From Chthoniobacterales bacterium (GTDB taxonomy: Bacteria > Verrucomicrobiota > Verrucomicrobiia > Chthoniobacterales > UBA6821): a stretch of DNA of 7,189 nucleotides. The notes below the pieces were generated by a model. That model saw only the letters and a program-made list of their open reading frames with translations. It did no database searches and had not been told where the DNA came from. Of this stretch, positions 1 to 6,251 are shown piece by piece (the first letter of the stretch is position 1; each line of letters starts with the position of its first letter). The stretch is from NCBI GenBank assembly GCA_021733705.1, contig JAIPKF010000071.1:1-7189 (forward strand). Direction: 5' to 3'. The translations under genes were made by a program, and so were the position numbers.

Positions 1-2
1 GT

Positions 3-134
3 GCAAAGCTTATTAGTACAAGGCGGGCGAAGGATTGTGATGCCGGGCTGTATGAGTACATACCGCCCAAATCACAATTCGAGACCAACGCAGTAATGAT
101 GAGCTTTCCACAAGCCGTAATAGATTTAGTGTGA
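3..134 (+). CDS. Possible C-terminal end of an upstream gene, unidentified
   Basis: An open frame enters from the left edge and runs 43 codons to a TGA at 132-134. Its last residues read about ...YEYIPPKSQFETNAV and end in FPQAVIDLV. I do not recognise the family. A binding protein (OppA) would be expected before oppB, but this tail does not resemble the OppA C-terminus. The stretch is richer in GC (about 48%) than the genes to its right. Frame 1 is also open to 96, and one minus-strand frame is open from about 163 down to the window edge, so the coding strand is not settled. The stop lies inside the first unit of the 19-bp tandem repeat. Confidence 0.3.
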   Translation, partial: AKLISTRRAKDCDAGLYEYIPPKSQFETNAVMMSFPQAVIDLV

Positions 135-165
135 AATATTCGGGCTAGTATGAAATATTCGGGCT
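128..165. repeat. 19-bp tandem direct repeat, two copies
   Basis: Units 128-146 and 147-165 are identical except for one base (G at 131, A at 150). They share the core TGAAATATTCGGGCT. Each unit can be read as a five-codon open frame: GTG or ATG, then K-Y-S-G and a stop (131-148 with TAG, 150-167 with TAA). The second stop lies 11 bp before the oppB start. This may be a simple duplication, a vestige of a mobile-element end, or a leader peptide. The sequence alone does not decide. Confidence 0.8.
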
Positions 166-178
166 AACTTCTTTTCCC

Positions 179-1090
179 ATGCTCCTAAGTCGTTTTTTTT
201 CGATGCTCCTGGTTCTTTTTTGTGTGGTTTCTATCACTTTTTTTTTGATTCGACTCTCGCCTGGAGGACCTTTTGATTCAGAGCGAAAAATATCAGCCAC
301 GATTGAACATCAACTTCTCATTAAATATAAATTAGATGGCCCCGTGTGGCGACAATATATCGATTACTGGAGCGATCTCCTTCATGGTGATTTAAGAATT
401 TCTACGAAGTATCGCAATCGAACTGTTGCTGAGATTTTAGCACAAACATTACCTGTTACCTTGACTCTAGGTTCCTTGGCTTTTCTCTTGGCATTGGGTT
501 GTGGGATTTCGCTAGGGGCCCTTGCAGCAACCCATCCCTACTCTAGTATAGATCATGCGGCACTTTTCTTTGTCCTCCTTGCTGTTTCTCTTCCAACATT
601 TATTCTTGGACCTCTATTAATTTTAATTTTTTGCATTGGGCTACACTCACTTCCCGTGGGGGGCTGGGGCTCTCCTCTGCAACTTCTACTTCCCTCTATT
701 ACCTTAGCAATCCCCTTCATGGCAGTGATTGCAAAACTACTCCGAGATAGCCTTCGTGAAACATTACAAGAGGATTTTATTAGAACAGCTCGAGCAAAAG
801 GATTATCAGAGTCTGCTCTTGTTTGTCGTCATGCACTTCGTATTGCTCTCTTGCCTGTGGTTTCCTTGAGTGGTCCCTTAGCAGCTAATCTTTTAACCGG
901 CTCCATCGTCGTCGAAACGATTTTTCATATTCCAGGAGCTGGTAATTTTTTTATCAATGCCATCTTAAACCGTGATGGATTTCTACTTTGTGGAGCGGTG
1001 ATTGTTTACTGTACGCTTCTCGTTGTTTTTAATTTAATGGTCGATTTGACTTATCAATTTTTAGACCCAAGAATAAAAAACCAATACTAA
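179..1090 (+). CDS. oppB: Oligopeptide ABC transporter permease, OppB type
   Basis: This is one of two inner-membrane permease subunits of an oligopeptide importer and would pair with the OppC-like protein at 2843-3718. The 303 residues fit the usual OppB length. An N-terminal membrane segment (about 8-26) is followed by RLSPGGPF (25-32), which matches OppB better than DppB. The later membrane segments and the cytoplasmic EAA loop (about 199-226, DFIRTARAKGL then RHALR) are intact; this loop contacts the ATPases. Near the C-terminus, GSIVVETIFHIPGAG (241-255) and the closing LDPRI are also typical. The ATG at 179 gives a normal N-terminus, and an in-frame TAG at 146-148 blocks a longer one; Met9 (203) is a weaker alternative. 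No Shine-Dalgarno motif precedes it. Runs of eight and nine T lie within the first 23 codons. SulP begins 5 bp after the stop. Confidence 0.93.
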   Translation: MLLSRFFSMLLVLFCVVSITFFLIRLSPGGPFDSERKISATIEHQLLIKYKLDGPVWRQYIDYWSDLLHGDLRISTKYRNRTVAEILAQTLPVTLTLGSLAFLLALGCGISLGALAATHPYSSIDHAALFFVLLAVSLPTFILGPLLILIFCIGLHSLPVGGWGSPLQLLLPSITLAIPFMAVIAKLLRDSLRETLQEDFIRTARAKGLSESALVCRHALRIALLPVVSLSGPLAANLLTGSIVVETIFHIPGAGNFFINAILNRDGFLLCGAVIVYCTLLVVFNLMVDLTYQFLDPRIKNQY

Positions 1091-1095
1091 GATTT

Positions 1096-2823
1096 ATGAG
1101 CACTTCTAAAGTCTATCGTTTTCATCCAGTGCTTCTGGATCTTTTTAAAAAACCTTATAAATTCCAAGATCTCCTCGACGACATATTAGCCGGCATCACA
1201 GTCGGCTTTGTTGCCTTACCCATTGCAATCGGATTTAGCGTGGCTTCTATTCCTCAAGGAGTTCATACACCTTATCCAATACCTGCTATTGGTATCATTA
1301 CTGCGATTATTGCAGGTTTTTTAGTCTCTCTTTTTGGAGGTACCTATTTTCAAGTTGCAGGTCCAGCAGCAACATTGATCCCCGTTTCTATTTTAATTAT
1401 TCAACAATTTGGATTTGATGGATTATTAATTGCTACTTTTCTGGCCGGAATCATCCTGACGCTATGTGGTTTTTTTAAAATAGGAAGTTTAATGAAATAC
1501 CTCCCTTGGTCTGTTGTTAGTGGATTCACAACCGGTATTGCCATTACCATCATTATGGATGAAATAGAGGATTTTTTTGGCATCCATAGTTCTTTGCCAA
1601 AGCCAAATCCATTTTTAGATCAAATTGCTTGGTTCTACGAAAATGCCCACGCATACACTCTCTCCTCAATAATTATTGCTTCGGCAACACTGCTCTTCAT
1701 CTATTTTTGGAGAAAAAAAGGATTCAAACTGATTCCAGCACCGATTGTTGGATTGCTTTTAGTCACTTCAATCGTGTACCTACTTCCATCTCACATTTTA
1801 GGTCCATTAATTACGATTGGGTCAAAATTTGGAGCAACAGCCCTTCCTAATTCTTTACCTTCTCTTCATTGGCCTGCAGTCAAAATGCACCAATTACCTG
1901 CCCTCTTCATTACCTCCTTTGCCATTGTGATCATATGTTCCATTGAAGCGCTTCTGGCTGCTGTTATTACAGACCGTCTCACAGGAAAAAGTCATTACAG
2001 AAATACGGAGCTCATAGCTCAAGGAATTTCTAATATGGTAGTTCCTCTTTTTGGTGGTTTGCCTTCTACGGGAATCATTGCAAGAACTTCTTTAAATGTG
2101 AAAAGTGGAGCCCACTCTCCTATTGCAGGCATGATTCATTCGGCCACACTCCTATTTATTGTTTTTCTTTTTTCTAAATATGTCACTTATCTGCCAATGG
2201 GAGTGGTGGCTGCTATTCTTATCAGTGTTGCTATTAGTATTGGTGAATGGAGGGACCTCCGACGTCTTTTTCAAATACCATTAAGTGAACGCTGTATTTT
2301 ACTCACGGCAATGATACTTACGGTTGTTTTTGATATCGTTGTAGCACTGGAAGCCTCAATGCTTTTTGCAGGAATGGTATTTATTCAACGTATTACAGAA
2401 GCAACTGAGATATCTCATACCACAACCGATGATTTGCCCAAGTCACTTAGAAGCACTCTTCCCGACGAAACTATTCCTGAAGGGGTGATCATCTGCAAAA
2501 TTAAAGGACCATTCCTCTTTGGGGCTGCCGAGAAATTAGAACAGACTTTTCAAGAAAAAGATCCGATGCCAACTATTTTCATTTTGAACTTAGAGCTTGT
2601 GAGCGTCATGGATGCAACAGCTTTGAACGTCATTGAAATCATTTCCAAAGAAATACATCAATCAGGAGGAGCTTTGATTATTAATGGAGTAAATAGTATT
2701 AATAGAACGCTCATGCAACGTGCTAAGTTCATTAAATTCATTGGAGAAAAAAATTTCTGCTCTAATTTAAAGCAATCTTTAGAGCGCTCATGTGAATTAA
2801 TGCCCTATTTAGCTACCACTTGA
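1096..2823 (+). CDS. SulP family anion transporter with C-terminal STAS domain
   Basis: This is a secondary inner-membrane carrier of the SulP/SLC26 family, whose members move sulfate, bicarbonate or other anions. The substrate cannot be read from the sequence. The transporter core covers about residues 25-430. It starts with DDILAGITVGFVALPIAIGF (28-47) and includes QVAGPAAT (86-93) in the substrate-site region and GGLPSTGIIARTSLNVKSGA (320-339), a family hallmark. A cytoplasmic STAS domain follows (about 460-565) with VMDATALNVIE (504-514), the conserved Asp-x-Ser/Thr region. The full length of 575 is normal and there is no break. The gene sits between oppB (5 bp before) and oppC (19 bp after) on the same strand, so it is probably translated from the same transcript. 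No Shine-Dalgarno motif is present. A link to peptide import is not known to me. Confidence 0.92.
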   Translation: MSTSKVYRFHPVLLDLFKKPYKFQDLLDDILAGITVGFVALPIAIGFSVASIPQGVHTPYPIPAIGIITAIIAGFLVSLFGGTYFQVAGPAATLIPVSILIIQQFGFDGLLIATFLAGIILTLCGFFKIGSLMKYLPWSVVSGFTTGIAITIIMDEIEDFFGIHSSLPKPNPFLDQIAWFYENAHAYTLSSIIIASATLLFIYFWRKKGFKLIPAPIVGLLLVTSIVYLLPSHILGPLITIGSKFGATALPNSLPSLHWPAVKMHQLPALFITSFAIVIICSIEALLAAVITDRLTGKSHYRNTELIAQGISNMVVPLFGGLPSTGIIARTSLNVKSGAHSPIAGMIHSATLLFIVFLFSKYVTYLPMGVVAAILISVAISIGEWRDLRRLFQIPLSERCILLTAMILTVVFDIVVALEASMLFAGMVFIQRITEATEISHTTTDDLPKSLRSTLPDETIPEGVIICKIKGPFLFGAAEKLEQTFQEKDPMPTIFILNLELVSVMDATALNVIEIISKEIHQSGGALIINGVNSINRTLMQRAKFIKFIGEKNFCSNLKQSLERSCELMPYLATT

Positions 2824-2842
2824 TTCACTGTTTCTCGTAATC

Positions 2843-3718
2843 ATGGAGCCTATCACTATGCTACCTTTAGCGGTAAAACGCTCCCTTTGTTTTTTGGTGA
2901 TGATTGCTACGCTCCTTATCATCACCCCATCATTTTTTCCTCAATCTTATCACGAACCTACAGAACTCACCTATTCCTCTCCAAGCTGGAGACACCCCTG
3001 TGGAACGGACTTCAATGGCCGTGATCTTTTGTATCGAATCCTCTCGGGAGGTCAAATTTCAATGCTCATTGGTTGCTGTGGTGCCTTTATCAGTCTTTTT
3101 GTAGGAACAAGCTATGGAATGATTGCAGGCTATCGAGGCGGTTTTTTGGACTCTGGAATGTCGCGCTTTATAGACATTCTTTATTCTATTCCACGCCTCA
3201 TCTTTGTTTTGATTTTTATTAATGCATTCAACGAGCATCTTCAAAAAACAGCTCATCATTTTGGCTATTCCTGGATGGTCTCCTCTTCACGAATTATTAT
3301 TCTCATTGTTAGCTTAGGACTTATTGAATGGCTTACCATGGCACGTATTGTAAGAGGACAGACATTATCGCTAAAAGAACGCCCTTTTATTCTAGCTGCA
3401 CGAGTATTGGGTCAGAATCATCTTACTATTTTATGGCGTCATCTTTTACCTAACCTTACAGGTATACTCTTGGTTTATATGACCCTCTCGATTCCAGCTG
3501 TTATCATTGATGAGGCCTTCTTAAGCTTCCTTGGTCTTGGGGTTCAAGCTCCCCAGGCAAGTCTTGGATCTCTCTTGGCAGAGGGAGCCTCAGCACTCAA
3601 TCCTCTCCATAGTGCATGGTGGACACTCCTGTTTCCAGCATTGCTCCTCTTTTGCATTTTGCTCCTACTTCACCAACTCGGAAATGCACTTCGAGAAACA
3701 CAATTCAAGATAAATTAA
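2843..3718 (+). CDS. oppC: Oligopeptide ABC transporter permease, OppC type
   Basis: This is the second inner-membrane permease subunit of the importer. The 291 residues are close to the family norm. Visible signatures are one N-terminal membrane segment (about 14-32), a short periplasmic stretch, GTDFNGRDLL (54-63), and GGQISMLIG opening the permease core (69-77). WLTMARIVRGQTLSL (163-177) is almost the same as in E. coli OppC. The EAA loop (about 180-204, ending RHLLPN) and FLSFLGLG (226-233) are present. The chosen ATG follows the SulP stop by 19 bp; Met6 at 2858 is an alternative. Neither has a Shine-Dalgarno motif. No ATPase gene (oppD/oppF) follows: the next gene encodes a secreted protein with its own promoter. 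The ATPases must be encoded elsewhere, or upstream of the window, for this importer to work. Confidence 0.92.
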   Translation: MEPITMLPLAVKRSLCFLVMIATLLIITPSFFPQSYHEPTELTYSSPSWRHPCGTDFNGRDLLYRILSGGQISMLIGCCGAFISLFVGTSYGMIAGYRGGFLDSGMSRFIDILYSIPRLIFVLIFINAFNEHLQKTAHHFGYSWMVSSSRIIILIVSLGLIEWLTMARIVRGQTLSLKERPFILAARVLGQNHLTILWRHLLPNLTGILLVYMTLSIPAVIIDEAFLSFLGLGVQAPQASLGSLLAEGASALNPLHSAWWTLLFPALLLFCILLLLHQLGNALRETQFKIN

Positions 3719-3738
3719 GAAAGTAGCATGACTGAATC

Positions 3739-3766
3739 TTGACAAAAGAATTAACTAAACTATCTT
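3739..3766 (+). promoter_or_regulatory. Sigma70-like promoter for the secreted-protein gene
   Basis: A perfect -35 box TTGACA (3739-3744) is followed after 16 bp by TATCTT (3761-3766), matching four of six -10 bases. Transcription would start near 3773 and leave a leader of about 80 bases before the ATG at 3852. That leader is AT-rich and contains a weak 6-bp inverted repeat (GATTAA at 3796-3801, TTAATC at 3806-3811). It lies in the only sizeable intergenic gap of the window (3719-3851), which otherwise shows nothing. Confidence 0.6.
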
Positions 3767-3851
3767 ACACAAACTTTATCTCTTTAGATAACTAGGATTA
3801 ATCATTTAATCTACACGAACCTCAACCCTTATTATTTGATACTACTCTATT

Positions 3852-4457
3852 ATGAAAATAAAATGTTCCCTACTAGCCATCCTCGTTGTGTTTACTACGA
3901 TGCATGTGCAGAATGCTTTAGCTCAATCAGCACCATCTCCATCAAACCCTCAGCATGCTGAAATTGATAAGCAAATAGCTGGATTTTCAGATGCAATTGA
4001 TAAATACTTAGATAAAGTCGAGATAATTGGAGAGACAGACAGTAATAATAATATCATCTCTGGATATTATTACATTCCTAGTGCTGGTGCTATTTGTGAC
4101 GTAAAAACTAATGGTGTTAGCGTAAGTGTAAAAAAGAATGAGTTTATAAATGTTCTTTTAAGCAGCATCTCTTCTACATCGCAATGGTCTCTAACACAAA
4201 CTGACCCATCAGTAGCATTAAAACTTCAGGTTGTTCACCATGAAACTAATGAAAAATTTTGGAATGATTATTCAGATGAACCCCTAATAAGTAATTCATC
4301 CATCACCCCTCAGTATAAAAGAGTTGATAGTTTTTTCTTTAAAGCACCTAAAATTGGATCAACCACTTTAACATTTACCATTTCGACTCCTAGCACTCAA
4401 GATCCTACGAAAACAATAAACAAAAAAGTGTACATCAACATTGATGTCACAGAATAA
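3852..4457 (+). CDS. Small secreted beta-rich protein, possibly chagasin/I42-like
   Basis: I do not recognise a named family with certainty. The 201-residue product begins with a clear Sec signal peptide: KIK, a hydrophobic core (about 6-18), then NALA with probable cleavage after Ala24. It should therefore act in the periplasm or outside the cell; no lipobox is seen. A Pro/Ser linker (about 26-34) and a short helical stretch (35-56) lead into a beta-rich domain (about 85-201). Its order of elements resembles the chagasin-type cysteine-protease inhibitors of MEROPS I42: a strand, then LSSISSTSQW (102-112) where those proteins have N-P-T-T-G-Y-x-W, then FFFKAPKIGSTTLTFTIS (161-178) and a final strand. 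The exact TTGYxW motif is absent, so this is inference. The mature part is rich in Ser, Thr, Asn and Lys. It has its own promoter, and a terminator follows its stop. Confidence 0.75.
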   Translation: MKIKCSLLAILVVFTTMHVQNALAQSAPSPSNPQHAEIDKQIAGFSDAIDKYLDKVEIIGETDSNNNIISGYYYIPSAGAICDVKTNGVSVSVKKNEFINVLLSSISSTSQWSLTQTDPSVALKLQVVHHETNEKFWNDYSDEPLISNSSITPQYKRVDSFFFKAPKIGSTTLTFTISTPSTQDPTKTINKKVYINIDVTE

Positions 4458-4469
4458 TTTTATCTGTTA

Positions 4470-5501
4470 ATGAATATTCAATCGCTCCGTAGCGCCACGC
4501 GTGACGGAGCGATTTTTTTTGGGGCTATTGAGGTTCAGATCGAATCACTCCACCTTAAAGAGACAGCTGCAGGGAAACCTTTTTATGAGCTCCTTCTCCG
4601 TGATGCGACAGATTCATTGATCTTACGCGCCTGGAGTGACAAGCCTGCTTTTACGACGTGTCAAAAAATAAGCCCTGGTGCTTTTGTTAAGATCAGTGGA
4701 AATTTTACTCATGGTTCCTTTGGTCTTGATGCTCCTGGATGGAATATGGAGCCCCTTAGCGAGGAGGAGATCACTTTACTTTTAGAAGGCTCTATAGAGC
4801 AACAAGCAGCTCACGATGCTGCTTTTCAAATCCTTCTTGATGCGGTCAGTAGTATCATAGATCCACGGCTCCAGAGTCTTTGTGACTCTTTTTTAACGCA
4901 GCATGGAACACGCTTTCGTCGTTCAGCGGCTGCTCGCAGCAATCATCATGCACGTCGTGGTGGGCTACTAGATCATACAGCTAGGATGATGCAATCATTT
5001 CTAGCACTTCGAAATGTTTATCCAGAATTGAACCATGATCTTCTCATTACCGGAATTCTCTTTCACGATTGTGGCAAACTTTGGGAGACCTGTCCTCCTG
5101 CGCAAGGATTCGGCATCATTCCAGACCTTCGAGGAGAACTCATGGGGCATCTCTCCATTGGTGTGGAGCTCGTGAATGCTCTCTGGCGTGAATTACCAAA
5201 AGAAGAATGGAGCGAACTTGTTCCCTCCTCCGAAGAGGTACGACTCCATCTCCTTCACTTAATTGCCTCCCATCATGGTCAGCTAGAATATGGCTCTCCT
5301 ATTCTTCCCAAAACACCCGAGGCAATCACACTTCATCTTCTTGATAATCTTGATGCACGGCTTGAAATGTTCCAAGAAGCTTACAGCCGGAGTTCCCCAA
5401 GCGAGCTTGGTCTCTTTGAATGGAGCCGCCCCCTTGGAGTAGCCCCTATCGCGCCACTTAAAAAATATTTACCTCAGGAGCAAAAGAGAACTCTGAAGTA
5501 A
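4470..5501 (+). CDS. OB-fold plus HD-domain nuclease/phosphohydrolase, YhaM-like
   Basis: The domain order matches the YhaM/CBF1 family of 3'-5' exoribonucleases: an N-terminal nucleic-acid-binding OB fold (about 14-96) and a metal-dependent HD domain (about 150-300). The expected metal ligands are all visible: His159/160, His169 in GGLLDHT, His199-Asp200 in HDCGK, His227 in GHLSIG, His268/269 in SHHG, and Asp292 in LDNLDA. GSPILPKTPEA (275-285) is also typical. The product is probably cytoplasmic and acts on RNA or single-stranded nucleic acid; the exact substrate is inferred from the family. The length of 343 is near normal. The ATG starts 12 bp after the previous stop with no Shine-Dalgarno motif. 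A strong terminator hairpin lies in codons 4-17, yet the residues there (QSLRSATRDGAIFF) fit the family's N-terminus, so I keep this start. The 3' end overlaps the convergent synthase gene by 33 bp. Confidence 0.88.
   Translation: MNIQSLRSATRDGAIFFGAIEVQIESLHLKETAAGKPFYELLLRDATDSLILRAWSDKPAFTTCQKISPGAFVKISGNFTHGSFGLDAPGWNMEPLSEEEITLLLEGSIEQQAAHDAAFQILLDAVSSIIDPRLQSLCDSFLTQHGTRFRRSAAARSNHHARRGGLLDHTARMMQSFLALRNVYPELNHDLLITGILFHDCGKLWETCPPAQGFGIIPDLRGELMGHLSIGVELVNALWRELPKEEWSELVPSSEEVRLHLLHLIASHHGQLEYGSPILPKTPEAITLHLLDNLDARLEMFQEAYSRSSPSELGLFEWSRPLGVAPIAPLKKYLPQEQKRTLK
4480..4520 (+). terminator. Intrinsic terminator inside the start of the HD gene
   Basis: The arms AATCGCTCCGT (4480-4490) and ACGGAGCGATT (4504-4514) are perfect reverse complements over 11 bp. 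Within the loop, CGC (4493-4495) can also pair with GCG (4499-4501). Eight T (4513-4520) follow at once. This is the classic Rho-independent layout on the + strand; the minus strand has no matching T-run. It starts 23 bp after the stop of the secreted-protein gene, so it should end that transcript. It lies wholly within the HD coding sequence. Confidence 0.8.
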
Positions 5502-6242
5502 CGTGAGATAGAGACTACCACGGCTTACTTTCACTTTGGCAGCATTGCGATTTCTATCAACCAAGGACAATGTCTTGACTGCCAGCATGAGGGGCAGTGC
5601 CGAAGCCATTTTAAATCTCCCTGGACGAAGTGCCTCTATGTAACGTCGACCTTGCTGCAAGTAATCGAGTGCCTGTTCTTGAAGTTGAGAGAATTGATCT
5701 TCGCTGCAGTAGAAACGTCCGTTTTCTCTGTCCTCATAACGATCCCTCAGAATATTTGTAAGCTGAAGTCCTTTCCCATAATCGATCGCCCAAATTCTCA
5801 TCTTCTCGAACGATTCTTTTGAAAAGCCAGGCCGATGATGTGCTCCTAACGTTGTCCAGAATTCTCCAACACAGCCGGCTACCAGATAGAGATAACGGGA
5901 TAATTCCTCTGAACTCAGTATCATGGAAGAGCGGCATGGTGAAAATTTTTCCATGTCCCATTGCTGTCCTTCTAAAATTGTCTGCCACACAACTCGGATA
6001 GCCATGGCTTCAACGGGATCTCTGGATGGATCATTTAATTTTTCCAATAGTGATGGAAGAAGTTTCAATAAATCACATTCTGATCTTCGAAAGGATGCTG
6101 TTGCTTCATCAGCAATGGTATCGGAAGCACGTGCTAAGAGGTAGGCGAGAGCGACTGGCTCTTGGAGTTTTTTTGGCAACAGACGAATAGTGAGATAAAA
6201 AGAACGAGCTACTTTTTTGAGAATAGGGAAAAGAGAGTTCAC
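5469..6242 (-). CDS. Squalene/phytoene synthase family protein
   Basis: This is a trans-isoprenyl synthase of the type that joins two prenyl diphosphates head to head, giving squalene (from farnesyl diphosphate) or phytoene (from geranylgeranyl diphosphate). Both Mg-binding Asp motifs are present: DTIAD (41-45) after LLARAS, and DRYED (167-171) after QLTNILR, followed by GRFY (175-178). SFYLTIRLLP (14-23) and the helix YLVAGCVGEFW (119-129) resemble squalene synthases more than phytoene synthases, but I cannot fix the product. At 257 residues it is shorter than most members, with a short C-terminal tail. The start must be the GTG at 6242: four codons upstream in the same frame is the TAA that ends the DUF362 gene. 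Gap to that gene is 9 bp, so the two are probably co-transcribed. Its 3' end overlaps the HD gene. Confidence 0.88.
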   Translation of the reverse strand: MNSLFPILKKVARSFYLTIRLLPKKLQEPVALAYLLARASDTIADEATASFRRSECDLLKLLPSLLEKLNDPSRDPVEAMAIRVVWQTILEGQQWDMEKFSPCRSSMILSSEELSRYLYLVAGCVGEFWTTLGAHHRPGFSKESFEKMRIWAIDYGKGLQLTNILRDRYEDRENGRFYCSEDQFSQLQEQALDYLQQGRRYIEALRPGRFKMASALPLMLAVKTLSLVDRNRNAAKVKVSRGSLYLTLLQSSLLLLR

Positions 6243-6251
6243 ACAATTTTT

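Noticed and set aside
125..154. Possible promoter for oppB (TTTAGT, 18 bp, TATGAA)
   Set aside because: The -35 box matches only three of six bases and the -10 is created by the tandem repeat; too weak to call.
1401..1583. Minus-strand open frame inside the SulP gene
   Set aside because: It is antisense to strongly conserved SulP membrane segments and its translation has no recognisable features; a shadow.
2824..2842. Possible transcription stop or start between SulP and oppC
   Set aside because: The 19-bp gap has no hairpin, T-run or promoter boxes; it is better read as a spacer within one operon.
3796..3811. GATTAA/TTAATC inverted repeat in the leader of the secreted-protein gene
   Set aside because: Six A/T-rich pairs with a 4-base loop are weak and expected by chance in such an AT-rich leader; no riboswitch-like structure is seen around it.
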